Source: Gammaproteobacteria bacterium (GTDB lineage Bacteria > Pseudomonadota > Gammaproteobacteria > Enterobacterales > Permianibacteraceae). From it: 64,000 nt of DNA. Where the stretch lies: positions 1-64,000 of the forward strand of contig JACPFT010000011.1 in assembly GCA_016182845.1 (NCBI GenBank). The letters run 5' to 3'. The position numbers were made by a program, and so were the translations under genes. Below the pieces are notes generated by a model. The model saw only the letters and a program-made list of their open reading frames with translations. It made no database searches and was not told the DNA's origin. Of this stretch, positions 32,273-43,539 are shown in pieces. The number at the start of each line of letters is the position of its first letter. The stretch's first letter is position 1.

Positions 32273-35101
32273 TCAGGCGTAGTAGCGCGTCTCGCCCTCG
32301 CCAGTGACATTATCCACGCAGCGGGCGCACAGGCCCGGCTGGGCGGCGAAGACGCCGACGTCGGGGCGGCGGTGCCAGCAGCGCACGCATTTCTCGTGCT
32401 CGGTCTTGAGCACGGCCACGGCGACGCCGGGGACCTCGGTGTCCTGGGCGGCGGCATCGCGCTGCGACAAGGCCTTCACCTCGGCGCGAGAGGCGATAAA
32501 CACGAAGCGCAGCTCATCGCCCAAGCGGTCCAGTAAGGCCTTCAGGGCCGGTTCGGCATAGACCGTCACCTCGGCTTCCAGGGAACCGCCGATGCCGCCG
32601 GCGGCGCGCAGGTCCTCGATGGCCTTGTTGACGGCGGTCTTCACCGCGAACACCGTGCTCCAGCCCTCGGCATCCAGCGGCGCGGCGGCGTCCATGGCGA
32701 ACAGACCCTGGTACCACTCGGCGAGGAAGATGCTCTTGCCGTCATGGGCGGGCACGAACTGCGCGATTTCCTCGGCGGTGAAGGACAGGATGGGCGCCAT
32801 CCAGCGCGCCAGGGCCTGGACGATATGGTAAAGGGCGGTCTGGCAGGAGCGCTGGGCCAGTCCGCCGGCCTTGGCGGTGTACTGGCGGTCCTTGATGATG
32901 TCCAGGTAGAAGCTGCCCATGTCCACCGAGCAGAAATGGTGGATGCTCTGGCAGACGACGTGGAACTGGTAGGTCTCGTAAGCCTCGATGATGTCCTTCT
33001 GGACGCGAGCGGCCAGATCCACCGCCCAGCGGTCCAGGGCCAACATCTGCTCCGGCGCGACCGAGTCGGTGGCCGGGTCGAAGCCCTTGAGGTTGGCCAG
33101 CAGGAAGCGCGCCGTGTTGCGCAGGCGCCGATAGGTGTCGGCGGTGCGCTTCAGGATCTCGTCGGACACGGCCATCTCGCCGCGATAGTCCGTGCTCGCC
33201 ACCCACAGGCGCAGGATGTCGGCGCCCAGGGAATCGTTGACGATCTGGGGCGAGACCACGTTGCCCTTGGACTTGGACATCTTCTCGCCCTTGCCGTCCA
33301 CGGTGAAGCCATGGGTGAGCACGGCCTTGTAGGGCGCGTGACCGTAGATGGCCATGGAGGTCAAGAGCGAGGACTGGAACCAGCCGCGATGCTGATCCGA
33401 GCCTTCCAGGTAAAGATCAGCCGGATGCGGCAGGCCGCGCGGCTGCAGCACGGTGGCATGGGACACGCCGGAGTCGAACCAGACGTCCAGGGTGTCGCCG
33501 ACCTTGCTGTAGAGCTCGGCGCCGGAACCCAGCAGTTCCTCGGGCTTGAGATCGAACCAGGCCTGGATGCCGGCCTTTTCGATGCGTTTCGCCACTTGTT
33601 CGATGAGATTCGGCGTATCCGGGTGCAGCTCGCCGCTGACCTTGTGCACGAACAGGGGGATGGGCACGCCCCAGGTGCGCTGGCGGGAGATGCACCAGTC
33701 CGGGCGGCCGGAGACCATGGCCTCGATGCGGTTCTGGCCCCAGTCGGGGACCCATTGCACCTTCGTGATGGCGTACATGGCCGCCTCGCGCAGGCCGGCC
33801 TGCTCCATGGACACGAACCACTGGGGCGTGGCGCGGAAGATGATCGGGGTCTTATGGCGCCAGCAATGGGGATAGCTGTGGCGGATGCGCTCGGCATGCA
33901 GCAGGCTGTGCTTGGCCTGGAGCATCTCCAGCACGGCTTCGTTGGCCTTGGACACGTGCTGGCCGGCGAAGAACTCCGTGCCTTCCAGGTACTTGCCGTC
34001 GTCGCCCACCGGGTTCTTGACCGGCAGGCCGTATTTCAGGCCCACCGTGAAGTCTTCCTGGCCGTGGGCCGGGGCGGTGTGCACGCAGCCGGTGCCGCTG
34101 GAGGCATCCACATGCTCGCCGACGATCAGCGGCACTTCCTTGGCGTAGAACGGGTGTTGCAGCTTCAGGCCCTCGAAGGCGCCGCCCTTGCCATAGGCCA
34201 GGACGTGGTAGCGCTCGAAGCCCCAGCGCTCGGCCAGGGTCTGGTGCAGGGCCTCGGCCACCAGCACGCGCTCGGCGCCCTCGCCTTCCTTCTGCAGGAC
34301 GACGTATTCCAGCTCGGCATTCAGGCACACGGCCTCGGAGGCCGGCAGGGTCCAGGGCGTGGTGGTCCAGATCGCGACGGACAGCGGGCCCGTGCCGTGA
34401 TGGGCAGGCACGCTATGGCAGCGTGCGAACAAGGCCTCCGGGTCCAGGACGCCGTAGCGCACGTCGATGGCCGGCGAGGTCTTGTCCTCGTATTCCACTT
34501 CCGCCTCGGCCAGGGCCGAGCCGCAGTCGGTGCACCAGTGCACCGGCTTGAAGCCCTTGTGCAAATGGCCGTTGGCGATGAGCTTGCTCAAGGCCCGCAC
34601 CTGGTCGGCCTCGAACTGGAAGTCCATGGTCTTGTAGGGCCGGTCCCAATCGCCCAGGACCCCCAGGCGCTTGAAGTCCTCGCGCTGACCCTTGAGCTGT
34701 TCCTCGGCGTACTCGCGGCAGCGCTGGCGGAACTCGGCGGCGGACAGCTTCTGGCCGGCCTTGCCATGCTTCTTCTCGACGTTCAGCTCGATGGGCAGGC
34801 CATGGCAGTCCCAGCCCGGGATATAGGGCGCATCGAAGCCGGACAGGGTCTTGGCCTTGACGATCACGTCCTTGAGGATCTTGTTGACGGCATGGCCGAT
34901 GTGGATAGACCCGTTCGCATAGGGCGGGCCGTCATGCAGCACGAACTGCGGGCGGCCGGCACGGGCGGCGCGGATCTGGCCGTACAGGTCCTGTTGGCTC
35001 CAAGCCGCCAGCTGCTTGGGCTCGCGCTGCGGCAGACCGGCCTTCATGGGAAATTCCGTATCCGGCAGGTTCAGGGTCGGCTTGTAGTCGATTTCGGACA
35101 T
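32273..35101 (-). CDS. ileS: Isoleucyl-tRNA synthetase
   Basis: A 942-residue class I aminoacyl-tRNA synthetase. It has the HIGH motif ([11 protein letters not shown]), the editing CP1 domain ([13 protein letters not shown], the hydrolytic segment near [15 protein letters not shown]), KMSKS ([12 protein letters not shown]), and a C-terminal zinc finger with [12 protein letters not shown] and CARCV. The ATG at 35101 gives the family start [20 protein letters not shown]; an open frame 28 codons longer is not supported. It lies between ribF and lspA. Confidence 0.98.
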   Translation of the reverse strand: MSEIDYKPTLNLPDTEFPMKAGLPQREPKQLAAWSQQDLYGQIRAARAGRPQFVLHDGPPYANGSIHIGHAVNKILKDVIVKAKTLSGFDAPYIPGWDCHGLPIELNVEKKHGKAGQKLSAAEFRQRCREYAEEQLKGQREDFKRLGVLGDWDRPYKTMDFQFEADQVRALSKLIANGHLHKGFKPVHWCTDCGSALAEAEVEYEDKTSPAIDVRYGVLDPEALFARCHSVPAHHGTGPLSVAIWTTTPWTLPASEAVCLNAELEYVVLQKEGEGAERVLVAEALHQTLAERWGFERYHVLAYGKGGAFEGLKLQHPFYAKEVPLIVGEHVDASSGTGCVHTAPAHGQEDFTVGLKYGLPVKNPVGDDGKYLEGTEFFAGQHVSKANEAVLEMLQAKHSLLHAERIRHSYPHCWRHKTPIIFRATPQWFVSMEQAGLREAAMYAITKVQWVPDWGQNRIEAMVSGRPDWCISRQRTWGVPIPLFVHKVSGELHPDTPNLIEQVAKRIEKAGIQAWFDLKPEELLGSGAELYSKVGDTLDVWFDSGVSHATVLQPRGLPHPADLYLEGSDQHRGWFQSSLLTSMAIYGHAPYKAVLTHGFTVDGKGEKMSKSKGNVVSPQIVNDSLGADILRLWVASTDYRGEMAVSDEILKRTADTYRRLRNTARFLLANLKGFDPATDSVAPEQMLALDRWAVDLAARVQKDIIEAYETYQFHVVCQSIHHFCSVDMGSFYLDIIKDRQYTAKAGGLAQRSCQTALYHIVQALARWMAPILSFTAEEIAQFVPAHDGKSIFLAEWYQGLFAMDAAAPLDAEGWSTVFAVKTAVNKAIEDLRAAGGIGGSLEAEVTVYAEPALKALLDRLGDELRFVFIASRAEVKALSQRDAAAQDTEVPGVAVAVLKTEHEKCVRCWHRRPDVGVFAAQPGLCARCVDNVTGEGETRYYA

Positions 35102-35150
35102 GGTGGTTCTTCGGGTTAAAGGTTGAGTCGTTTTACAGATTGAGTTCGTT

Positions 35151-36080
35151 TTACAGGTTGAAGATCTGGCGAGCCTGAGCGGCATCGCTGGCGATCTGGG
35201 CTTTCAGGGCCTCGAAGGACTCGAATCGGCGTTCGGCGCGGATCGGCACCTTGAGCCGGACCCTCAGGCGGCGGCCGTAGAGGTCGCCGTCGAAATCGAA
35301 CAGATGCACTTCCAGGCGCGGCTTGATACCGCCCACGGTCGGCCGGTGACCGATATTGGCTACACCGTAACAGAGTTCCGGCTCCACGCCTTCGACTTCC
35401 ACGGCATAAACCCCGGACACCGGGCACACGCCCCGCTTCAGGGCGATATTGGCGGTGGGAAAACCGATGCCGCGCCCGCGCTTGTCGCCGTGGGCGACCC
35501 GCCCGGCGATGACATAGGGCTCGCCCAGCATGGCCTCGGCCAGGCCCAGGTCGCCGCAGGCCAGGGCCTCGCGGATGCGCGTCGAGCTGACCCGCTGCTC
35601 GGCTACGCACAGGCTATGCGCCGCCTCCAGAACGAAGCCGCGCCGGCGGCTGGCCTGTTCCAGAAGGGCGAAGTCGCCGCCGCGCTTGTGCCCGAAGCGG
35701 AAATCGTCGCCCACCACCAGATGGCGGACGGCAAGGCGTTCGACCAGTAGTTCGTCGATAAAGGCCTGGGCGCTCATGGCCGCCAGCTCGGCGCCGAAAT
35801 GCAGGCAGAGCACGCGGTCCACGCCCTGACGCTCCAGCTTGGACAGCTTCTCCACCAGGGTCTGCAGGCGCGCCGGGGCCTTGGCGCCGGCGAAATACTC
35901 CTGGGGATGGGGCTCGAAGAGCATGACCGTGGCCGGCACGCCTAAGGCCCGCGCCGCCGCGACGGTGCGCTCCAGCAAGGCCTGGTGCCCCCGGTGCACG
36001 CCATCGAAATTGCCGATAGTGAGGGCAGAGCCGCCGGTGCCGAAGGAGCCCAGATTGTGCAAACCGCGATAGAGCTGCAT
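35151..36080 (-). CDS. ribF: Bifunctional riboflavin kinase/FAD synthetase RibF
   Basis: A 309-residue cytoplasmic enzyme making FMN and FAD. The N-terminal FAD synthetase (nucleotidyltransferase) domain has [38 protein letters not shown] and SSTRIREAL. The C-terminal kinase domain has [20 protein letters not shown] and the [10 protein letters not shown] and [14 protein letters not shown] motifs. First gene of the ribF-ileS-lspA-fkpB-ispH block and directly downstream of murJ. Confidence 0.97.
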   Translation of the reverse strand: MQLYRGLHNLGSFGTGGSALTIGNFDGVHRGHQALLERTVAAARALGVPATVMLFEPHPQEYFAGAKAPARLQTLVEKLSKLERQGVDRVLCLHFGAELAAMSAQAFIDELLVERLAVRHLVVGDDFRFGHKRGGDFALLEQASRRRGFVLEAAHSLCVAEQRVSSTRIREALACGDLGLAEAMLGEPYVIAGRVAHGDKRGRGIGFPTANIALKRGVCPVSGVYAVEVEGVEPELCYGVANIGHRPTVGGIKPRLEVHLFDFDGDLYGRRLRVRLKVPIRAERRFESFEALKAQIASDAAQARQIFNL

Positions 36081-36143
36081 GCGCCTGCCGAAAAGGTGAA
36101 CAAACGGGCGATTATAGGCCCTGGCGCAGTGCAGTAAAAGGTT

Positions 36144-37760
36144 TTAACGGGCCTCGACCCCGCGCAGATCCCGCTTGCGCAGGCCGAGGGCCACCAGCAA
36201 TCCGCCGTAGACCGCCGCGCCCAGGACGATGCGCCAACCCAGTTCCAGGCAGCGCCGCCAGAAGGGCCAATCCAGCCAGACCGAAATCCCCGGGTCCGTG
36301 ACCCAGAGTGCCAGGCCCATCAGTCCGGCGGCCAGGGTGATACGGCCGAGCCAGCGGCCCCAAAAGGCCGATTCCGGGCGGTAGCAGCCGTCGCGGCGCA
36401 GGCCCCGGTACAAGAGCCAACAATTGAGCGTCGCCGAGAGCGTCAGCGCCAGGGCATTGCCCACATGGCCCAGGGGCCAGCGCAGGCTCACCGGCACGCC
36501 GAAGGCCTCGAAGCCCCAGCGCCAGACGGTGTCGGTGAAGGGCCAGGCCAGGCCCAGGACGAAGACCATGTTGGCGATCATGGCGATGACGCCGATGCGC
36601 ACCGGTTCGCGCAGGCGCTGGCGCGCCGTGTAGCCGGTGGCGAAGACCTTGATGAGCTTGTGGGCGCACAGTCCCAGGGCATAGGCATTGAGCGCCCAGG
36701 CGCTCATGGTGGCGTCGCGGGCGGTGAAGCGCCCCCCCTCGTGCTGGAACAGGGTCAGCATCATGGGTTCGGACAAGAGGATGAGGCCCACGGTGGCCGG
36801 CGCCCCCAGGATGATCAGGGAGCGCGCCGCCCAGTCGATGGTATGAGAGAAATCGTCGAGGTCCTCGCGGGCGAACTGCTTGGCGAGCACCGGCAAGATC
36901 ACCGTCGCCACGCCCACGCCGAACAGGCCCAGGGGCAGTTCCAACAGGCGATCGGCGTTGTACAGCCAGGCCACCGAGCCGTCTTCCAGCAGGGTGGCGA
37001 TGGAAGTGTCGATCAAGAGGTTTACTTGCGCCACGGACACGCCGAACAGGGCCGGCAGCATCAACTTCATGACCCGCTGCACGCCCGGCTCCGACCAGCC
37101 CCAGCGCGGGCGCGGCAGGAAGCCGAGGCGCCAGAGGAAAGGCAGTTGGAAGGCCAGTTGCACGAGCCCGGCGATCAGAATCGACCAAGCCAGGGTGTGG
37201 GCGCCGTCCAGGCGGAACAGCAGCACGGTCGCCGCGCCACCCAGCATGCAGAGGTTCAGGAAGACCGGTGTGAAGGCCGGCACGGCGTAACGGTGGGCGC
37301 TGTTCAGGATGCCGCCGGCGAAGGCGGTCAGGGAGATCAGCCAGAGATAAGGAAAGGTGATGGCCAAAAGATCCGAGGCCAGGCCGAACTCGGGCTTGCC
37401 GATGAAGCCGAAGCCGAAGACGGCGACCAGGGCTTGGGGAAACACCACGCCCAGGAGGGTGACGCCCAGCAGCACGCCGGACAGGGTGCCCGCCACGCGG
37501 TCGATCAGGGCCTTGACCTCCTCGGCGCTGCGCTTCTGGTGATATTCCGCCAGGACCGGCACGAAGGCCTGGGAAAAGGCCCCCTCGCCGAACAGCCGGC
37601 GAAAGAAGTTCGGGATCTTCCAGGCGATGAAGAAGGCATCGGAGGCGGCGTTGGCGCCGAGGATGTAGTTCATGGCCACATCGCGCACCAAACCCAATAT
37701 GCGCGAAAGCATGGTCAGCAGGCTGACAATGGCGCTGCTTTTCAGTAGACTTGCGGCCAT
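36144..37760 (-). CDS. murJ: Lipid II flippase MurJ
   Basis: A 538-residue inner-membrane MOP-family transporter with about fourteen helices, needed to flip the peptidoglycan precursor. It begins [24 protein letters not shown] and contains [30 protein letters not shown] and [44 protein letters not shown], all typical. The ATG at 37760 matches the family start; a longer open frame upstream is antisense to rpsT. It is divergent from rpsT, as in Pseudomonas. Confidence 0.97.
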   Translation of the reverse strand: MAASLLKSSAIVSLLTMLSRILGLVRDVAMNYILGANAASDAFFIAWKIPNFFRRLFGEGAFSQAFVPVLAEYHQKRSAEEVKALIDRVAGTLSGVLLGVTLLGVVFPQALVAVFGFGFIGKPEFGLASDLLAITFPYLWLISLTAFAGGILNSAHRYAVPAFTPVFLNLCMLGGAATVLLFRLDGAHTLAWSILIAGLVQLAFQLPFLWRLGFLPRPRWGWSEPGVQRVMKLMLPALFGVSVAQVNLLIDTSIATLLEDGSVAWLYNADRLLELPLGLFGVGVATVILPVLAKQFAREDLDDFSHTIDWAARSLIILGAPATVGLILLSEPMMLTLFQHEGGRFTARDATMSAWALNAYALGLCAHKLIKVFATGYTARQRLREPVRIGVIAMIANMVFVLGLAWPFTDTVWRWGFEAFGVPVSLRWPLGHVGNALALTLSATLNCWLLYRGLRRDGCYRPESAFWGRWLGRITLAAGLMGLALWVTDPGISVWLDWPFWRRCLELGWRIVLGAAVYGGLLVALGLRKRDLRGVEAR

Positions 37761-37860
37761 ATTTACATCCCGGCGTCGGCGTCCCTTCGGCGGCATCAGC
37801 CGCTCGGAACCGCCCCGCGAAAAATGGGCCAGTCTACTCCGTCGAATTCCTCGCGACAAC

Positions 37861-37889
37861 TTGACAAAGTTCTCGTGGACGGGCATGCT
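37861..37889 (+). promoter_or_regulatory. Sigma-70 promoter of rpsT
   Basis: A perfect -35 TTGACA at 37861-37866, a 17-base spacer and a weaker -10 CATGCT at 37884-37889. A GC-rich discriminator follows (GTCGCCCC), as in stringently controlled ribosomal promoters. It leaves a leader of about 40 bases before the TTG start. Confidence 0.65.
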
Positions 37890-37934
37890 GTCGCCCCTCG
37901 TTTTATCACGAACCATCCTTCTAGGAGTTTCACC

Positions 37935-38198
37935 TTGGCTAACATTGCATCTGCGAAGAAGCGCGCTCGTCAGGCGGAAAAAGCCCGCCAGCACAACGCC
38001 AGCCGCCGCTCGATGATGCGCACCTACATCAAGAAGGTGGTGCGTGCTCTCGAGACCGGCGATAAGACCGCCGCCCAGGCAGCTTTTAACGAAGCCATGC
38101 CTATCGTTCAGCGTATGGCGACCAAAGGCCTGATCCACAAGAACAAGGCCGCCCGTCACGCCAGCCGTCTGAGCGCCCGCATCAAGGCACTTGCCTAA
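37935..38198 (+). CDS. rpsT: 30S ribosomal protein S20
   Basis: An 87-residue ribosomal protein of standard length: [21 protein letters not shown], then [14 protein letters not shown] and [19 protein letters not shown]. The start is TTG at 37935 (TTG GCT AAC ATT), preceded by TAGGAG; no ATG is available at this point. E. coli rpsT also starts with UUG, and translational autoregulation by S20 is known there, so the same control is likely. It is followed by a clear terminator. Confidence 0.97.
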   Translation: MANIASAKKRARQAEKARQHNASRRSMMRTYIKKVVRALETGDKTAAQAAFNEAMPIVQRMATKGLIHKNKAARHASRLSARIKALA

Positions 38199-38213
38199 GC
38201 GGTCACGCTTTCA

Positions 38214-38243
38214 ATAAAAAACCGGCGAAAGCCGGTTTTTTAT
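38214..38243 (+). terminator. Rho-independent terminator of rpsT
   Basis: AAAAACCGGC-gaaa-GCCGGTTTTTT: a compact stem with a GAAA tetraloop and T run, 16 bases after the rpsT stop codon. Confidence 0.93.
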
Positions 38244-38303
38244 TGCCTGGAATTTGGGACGCGTCCAAGAAGAATGAACCCCAAGGACGAGCGAGGGGAT
38301 CTT

Positions 38304-38337
38304 GTAGGGCGGGTTAGCGAAGCGTAACCCGCCCTAC
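38304..38337. repeat. Dispersed palindromic repeat, family A (single)
   Basis: A 34-base near-perfect palindrome (GTAGGGCGGGTTAGCG and its complement around a short centre). It is the same unit as the arms at 110-136 and 164-190. It lies between the converging rpsT and obgE genes. Confidence 0.85.
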
Positions 38338-38347
38338 GCGGAAAGGC

Positions 38348-39738
<1,391 letters not shown>

Positions 39739-39754
39739 CCCGTTCTAGCAACGC

Positions 39755-39780
39755 AAAAGCCCCGCACGAAGCGGGGCTTT
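39755..39780 (-). terminator. Rho-independent terminator after rpmA
   Basis: AAAAGCCCCGC-acgaa-GCGGGGCTTT, 20 bases beyond the rpmA stop codon, giving a GC stem and short T run on the minus strand. It should reduce read-through from rplU-rpmA into obgE. Confidence 0.82.
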
Positions 39781-39800
39781 CACCTGGGAATCCGACCGAA

Positions 39801-40058
39801 TTAGGCAGCGACGACGCTGACGAACTTGCGGTTGAACTTGCCCTTGGTCTCGAACTTCACCACGCCGTGCGCCTTGGCGAACAGGGTGTGATCCGTACCG
39901 ATGCCCACGTTCACGCCAGCATGGAACTGGGTGCCGCGCTGGCGGATGATGATATTGCCGGCCAGGACTTCCTGACCGCCGAAAACCTTCACGCCCAGAC
40001 GCTTGGAATGCGACTCGCGGCCGTTACGGGTAGAGCCGCCTGCTTTCTTGTGTGCCAT
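39801..40058 (-). CDS. rpmA: 50S ribosomal protein L27
   Basis: An 85-residue ribosomal protein: [24 protein letters not shown], then [15 protein letters not shown] and [19 protein letters not shown]. The mature N-terminus AHKKAGG reaches towards the peptidyl-transferase centre. Second gene of the rplU-rpmA-obgE operon, 18 bases after rplU. Confidence 0.98.
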   Translation of the reverse strand: MAHKKAGGSTRNGRESHSKRLGVKVFGGQEVLAGNIIIRQRGTQFHAGVNVGIGTDHTLFAKAHGVVKFETKGKFNRKFVSVVAA

Positions 40059-40076
40059 GACTACTCGTCTCCCGTC

Positions 40077-40391
40077 TTAGCCAGCGACAATGCTGGTGAT
40101 CTTGACTTCGGTGAACCACTGACGGTGGCCCATGCGCTTCATGTGGTGCTTACGGCGACGGAACTTGAGGATCTTGACCTTCGCGCCACGACCGTGGCTG
40201 ACGATGGTCGCGATCACCTTGGCACCAGCGACATAAGGCTGACCGATCTGGACGCTTTCGCCAGCGCCAACCATCAGCACCTTGTCGAAGTCGACGGAGG
40301 CGCCGGTTTCAATTTCCAGCTTCTCGAGCTTGAGGGTTTCGCCCTCGACGACTCGATGCTGTTTGCCGCCACTCTGAATGACCGCGTACAT
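40077..40391 (-). CDS. rplU: 50S ribosomal protein L21
   Basis: A 104-residue 23S rRNA-binding protein: [39 protein letters not shown] and [28 protein letters not shown]. The ATG at 40391 gives the family start; a longer open frame has no support. First gene of the operon, with its own promoter at 40462-40490, divergent from ispB. Confidence 0.97.
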   Translation of the reverse strand: MYAVIQSGGKQHRVVEGETLKLEKLEIETGASVDFDKVLMVGAGESVQIGQPYVAGAKVIATIVSHGRGAKVKILKFRRRKHHMKRMGHRQWFTEVKITSIVAG

Positions 40392-40461
40392 AGTTGTTTT
40401 CACTCCATCGCTTGCGCCCATCGGCGGGCGTAAGACCAATAAACCTGTATGAAGGGCGTGC

Positions 40462-40490
40462 ATTCTACGGGAAAAGAACGCACGAAGCAA
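40462..40490 (-). promoter_or_regulatory. Sigma-70 promoter of rplU-rpmA-obgE
   Basis: On the minus strand TTGCTT, a 17-base spacer and TAGAAT form a good -35/-10 pair. Transcription would start near 40455, giving a leader of about 65 bases before rplU. Confidence 0.72.
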
Positions 40491-40647
40491 CAGCCTGCGC
40501 ACGCACAATAAGGGCGCGGCAAAAGGGTCGGGGATCATAACGGAAAAGCGCGCCGATGTCGCGAGGTAAATGCTTGACCCTCCTGGGGCTTGCCCCTAGC
40601 ATGGCGCGGCTTATCCGCCTAAACCCACCAGCAGATCGAGTTTTCCC

Positions 40648-41616
40648 ATGGATATCACCGCCATCCGCGCACCGGTCGCGGACGACATGAATGCCGTTGA
40701 CGCCCTGATCCTGGAGCGCCTGAAGTCCGACGTGGCCCTGGTCAACCAGCTCGGTTACTACATTATTAATGCTGGCGGGAAGCGCCTGCGTCCCCTGCTG
40801 GTGCTCCTGGTGGCACGCGCCCTGGGTTATGAAGGCGCCCATCACCAGACGCTGGCGGCGGTGGTGGAGTTCATCCACACCGCGACCCTGCTGCATGACG
40901 ACGTGGTGGATGCCTCCACCCTGCGCCGCGGCCGGGAAACCGCCAATGCCCTGTTCGGCAACGAGGCCAGCGTGCTGGTGGGCGACTATCTTTATAGCCG
41001 CGCCTTCCAGATGATGACTGGCGTGGGCCTGATGCGGGTCATGGAGATCCTGAGCGATGCCACCAATGTCATCGCCGAGGGCGAGGTCATGCAGTTGATG
41101 AACTGCCACGATCCGGATACCACGGAGGAGCGCTACCTGGAGGTCATCCGTTGCAAGACCGCCAAGCTGTTCGAGGCGGCGGCGGAGCTGGGCGCGGTCC
41201 TGGCCGGCGCCGGTGTGGAGCAGGTTCAGGCCATGGTGGCCTACGGTCTGCACATGGGCAATGCCTTCCAGCTCGTCGACGATGCCCTGGATTATTCGTC
41301 GTCGGCGGCGGACCTGGGCAAGAACATCGGCGACGATCTGGCCGAGGGAAAACCCACCCTCCCCCTCATTCATGCCCAGGCCCATGGCACCGCGGAGGAA
41401 AAAGCCGCGATCCGCGCCGCCATCGCCCATGGCGGCCTGGACAATATGGAAATGATTCAAAAGGCTATTGCATCGACCGGCGCCATCGCATACACTGCGC
41501 GCCTCGCTGACGAGGAGGCCCGAAAGGCCATCGCGGCGCTCCAGGCACTGCCCGACTCGCCTTACCGCAAGTCCTTGGAAGACCTGGCGAATTTCGCAGT
41601 TTCTCGGAAATTCTGA
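40648..41616 (+). CDS. ispB: Octaprenyl diphosphate synthase IspB
   Basis: A 322-residue trans-prenyltransferase making the ubiquinone side chain. The two Asp-rich motifs are DDVVD (LLHDDVVDASTLRRG) and DDALD (FQLVDDALDYSSS), with GGKRLRP near the start and KTAKLFEAA between. Chain length cannot be read with certainty, but divergence from rplU and similarity to IspB point to C40. It is followed directly by tRNA-Pro. Confidence 0.96.
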   Translation: MDITAIRAPVADDMNAVDALILERLKSDVALVNQLGYYIINAGGKRLRPLLVLLVARALGYEGAHHQTLAAVVEFIHTATLLHDDVVDASTLRRGRETANALFGNEASVLVGDYLYSRAFQMMTGVGLMRVMEILSDATNVIAEGEVMQLMNCHDPDTTEERYLEVIRCKTAKLFEAAAELGAVLAGAGVEQVQAMVAYGLHMGNAFQLVDDALDYSSSAADLGKNIGDDLAEGKPTLPLIHAQAHGTAEEKAAIRAAIAHGGLDNMEMIQKAIASTGAIAYTARLADEEARKAIAALQALPDSPYRKSLEDLANFAVSRKF

Positions 41617-41629
41617 GGGCTCGAAAATT

Positions 41630-41706
41630 CGGAGAGTAGCTCAGCTTGGTAGAGCACTACGTTCGGGACGTAGGGGTCGCAGGTTCGAATCCTGTCTCTC
41701 CGACCA
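41630..41706 (+). tRNA. tRNA-Pro (anticodon CGG)
   Basis: A 77-base cloverleaf. Acceptor CGGAGAG pairs with CTCTCCG, followed by A and encoded CCA. The anticodon stem-loop is CTACG-TTCGGGA-CGTAG, so the anticodon is CGG (reads CCG). The T-loop is GGTTCGAATCC. It lies 14 bases after the ispB stop, with a terminator following. Confidence 0.97.
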
Positions 41707-41708
41707 AT

Positions 41709-41740
41709 ACAAAAAGCCGCTGGAAACAGCGGCTTTTTTA
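41709..41740 (+). terminator. Rho-independent terminator after tRNA-Pro
   Basis: AAAAAGCCGCTG-gaaa-CAGCGGCTTTTTT: a strong stem with T run three bases after the tRNA CCA end. Confidence 0.94.
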
Positions 41741-41754
41741 TTGCCTGGAATTTG

Positions 41755-41883
41755 ATTAACCGCAAAGGCCGCCAAGACCGCAAAGATTCGTCAAGCTGCT
41801 AATGACGGCTTCGGTTGAAGACCGTATCCGCTAGTTTTCTCGACAAATCTCTCTTTGCGGCCTTCGCGGCCTTTGCGGTTAAT
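41755..41883. repeat. Inverted repeat, family D
   Basis: The left arm 41755-41785 begins ATTAACCGCAAAGGCCGCC and the right arm 41853-41883 ends GGCCTTTGCGGTTAAT, around a 67-base centre. It fills the gap between the tRNA-Pro terminator and the end of purT. Confidence 0.87.
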
Positions 41884-41895
41884 TCCCTCTTCTTC

Positions 41896-43077
41896 TTACA
41901 ACCCCACCGTCACCGCCGCCACCACGGCGCGCGCCTTCTCACGCGCCTGATCGATGCTGTCGCCTAGTGCCAGTCCCACGCCCATGCGGCGCTTGCCGTG
42001 CACTTCCGGTTTGCCGAAGAGGCGCAGGCCGGTGTCTGCCTCGCTCAAGGCCTGGTCCAGATTGCCGAAACTCACCTGTTCCGAATCGCCTTCCACCAAG
42101 AGGGCGCAGGAGGCCGCCGGACCGTGCTGGCGGATGACCGGCACCGGCAGGCCCAAGATCGCGCGAGCATGCAGGGCGAACTCGGACAGGTCCTGGGAGA
42201 TCAGGGTGATGAGGCCCGTGTCATGGGGGCGCGGGCTGACTTCGCTGAAGATCACCGCATCGCCCTGCACGAACAGCTCGACTCCGAAGATGCCGTAGCC
42301 GCCCAGGGCATCGGTCACCTGCTTGGCGATGTCGCGAGCGCGCTCGGCGGCCAGTGCGCTCATGGGCTGAGGCTGCCAGGATTCCCGGTAATCGCCGTCG
42401 ATCTGCAGATGGCCGATGGCCTCGCAGAACTGCGTGCCCTGGCGGGTGCGCACGGTGAGCAGGGTGATCTCGTAGTCGAAGGCCACGAAGCCCTCGACGA
42501 TGACCCGGCCGGCGCCGGCCCTGCCGCCCTCCTGGGCATAGGCCCAGGCATGGGCGATATCGGCCTCGGACTTCACCACCGATTGGCCCTTGCCGGAGGA
42601 ACTCATGATGGGCTTGACCACGCAGGGCATGCCCACGACGGCGATGGCGGCGCGGAAATCGGCCTCGTTGTCGGCGAAACGGTAGGGCGAGGTGGGCAGG
42701 CCTAGTTCCTCGGCAGCCAGGCGGCGTATGCCCTCGCGGTTCATGGTCAGGCGCGCGGCGCGGGCGGTGGGCACCACGGTGAAACCCTCGGCCTCCAACT
42801 CCAGCAAGGTGTCGGTGGCGATGGCCTCGATCTCGGGCACGATGAGATCCGGCTTTTCCAGCTCGACGATGCGACGCAGGGCCTCGCCGTCCAGCATGGA
42901 GATCACGTGATGACGATGGGCGACCTGCATGGCCGGCGCATTGGGATAACGGTCCACGGCGATGACCTCGACGCCGAAGCGCTGGGCCTCGATGGCCACT
43001 TCCTTGCCCAGCTCGCCGGAACCGAGCAGGAGCATTTTCTTGGCGGTGGCGGACAGCGGAGTGCCGATTTTGCTCAT
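41896..43077 (-). CDS. purT: Formate-dependent phosphoribosylglycinamide formyltransferase PurT
   Basis: A 393-residue ATP-grasp enzyme that formylates GAR with formate and ATP, an alternative to PurN. It has [62 protein letters not shown] and [15 protein letters not shown]. It matches the E. coli length of about 392. Standing alone on the minus strand. Confidence 0.97.
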   Translation of the reverse strand: MSKIGTPLSATAKKMLLLGSGELGKEVAIEAQRFGVEVIAVDRYPNAPAMQVAHRHHVISMLDGEALRRIVELEKPDLIVPEIEAIATDTLLELEAEGFTVVPTARAARLTMNREGIRRLAAEELGLPTSPYRFADNEADFRAAIAVVGMPCVVKPIMSSSGKGQSVVKSEADIAHAWAYAQEGGRAGAGRVIVEGFVAFDYEITLLTVRTRQGTQFCEAIGHLQIDGDYRESWQPQPMSALAAERARDIAKQVTDALGGYGIFGVELFVQGDAVIFSEVSPRPHDTGLITLISQDLSEFALHARAILGLPVPVIRQHGPAASCALLVEGDSEQVSFGNLDQALSEADTGLRLFGKPEVHGKRRMGVGLALGDSIDQAREKARAVVAAVTVGL

Positions 43078-43092
43078 GATGAAACCCTTGGA

Positions 43093-43434
43093 TTACGTAC
43101 GGAAGATGAAATAGACGGCGCCTAGCAGGCACAGGCCCGCCCAGAGAAAATCCCATTTCAGCGGCTGGCCCATATAGAGGATGGCAAAGGGCACGAACAC
43201 GCCCAGGGTGACGACCTCTTGCAGGATCTTGAGCTGGGGCAGGTTCATGCTGGTATAGCCGATGCGGTTGGCCGGCACCTGGATCAGGTACTCGGCCAGG
43301 GCGATGCCCCAGGAAACCAGGGCCGCGATGATCCAGGGCTTATCGCGCAGATCGCGCAAATGGGCATACCAGGCGAAGGTCATGAACACATTGGACAGGA
43401 TCAGCAGGCCGGTGGTTTGCAGGAAGATGGGCAT
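43093..43434 (-). CDS. DMT superfamily membrane protein, DUF486
   Basis: A 113-residue protein with four predicted membrane helices. It has the typical DUF486 pattern LILSNVFMTFAWYAHL, PWIIAALVSWGIALAEYLIQVPANRIGY and QLKILQEVVTLGVFVPFAILYMG. Function unknown; related by fold to small multidrug transporters. The ATG at 43434 is chosen because the first helix begins there. Confidence 0.92.
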   Translation of the reverse strand: MPIFLQTTGLLILSNVFMTFAWYAHLRDLRDKPWIIAALVSWGIALAEYLIQVPANRIGYTSMNLPQLKILQEVVTLGVFVPFAILYMGQPLKWDFLWAGLCLLGAVYFIFRT

Positions 43435-43539
43435 GGCGGCGCTTGGCGACAAAAGCGCTATTGTGCCTGAAGCGCGAGACGGCACCAAATTCCCGTCATT
43501 TGACGTAGGCTAGGCGAACGCCCCGATGGAATCTCCCGC

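Noticed and set aside
32744-35119. A 791-codon frame antisense to ileS
   Set aside because: Shadow of ileS, which is unmistakable by its HIGH, KMSKS and zinc-finger motifs.
36465-37748. A 427-codon plus-strand frame opposite murJ
   Set aside because: Composition is His/Gln/Glu/Gly-rich, as expected for the complement of a hydrophobic protein; no domain.
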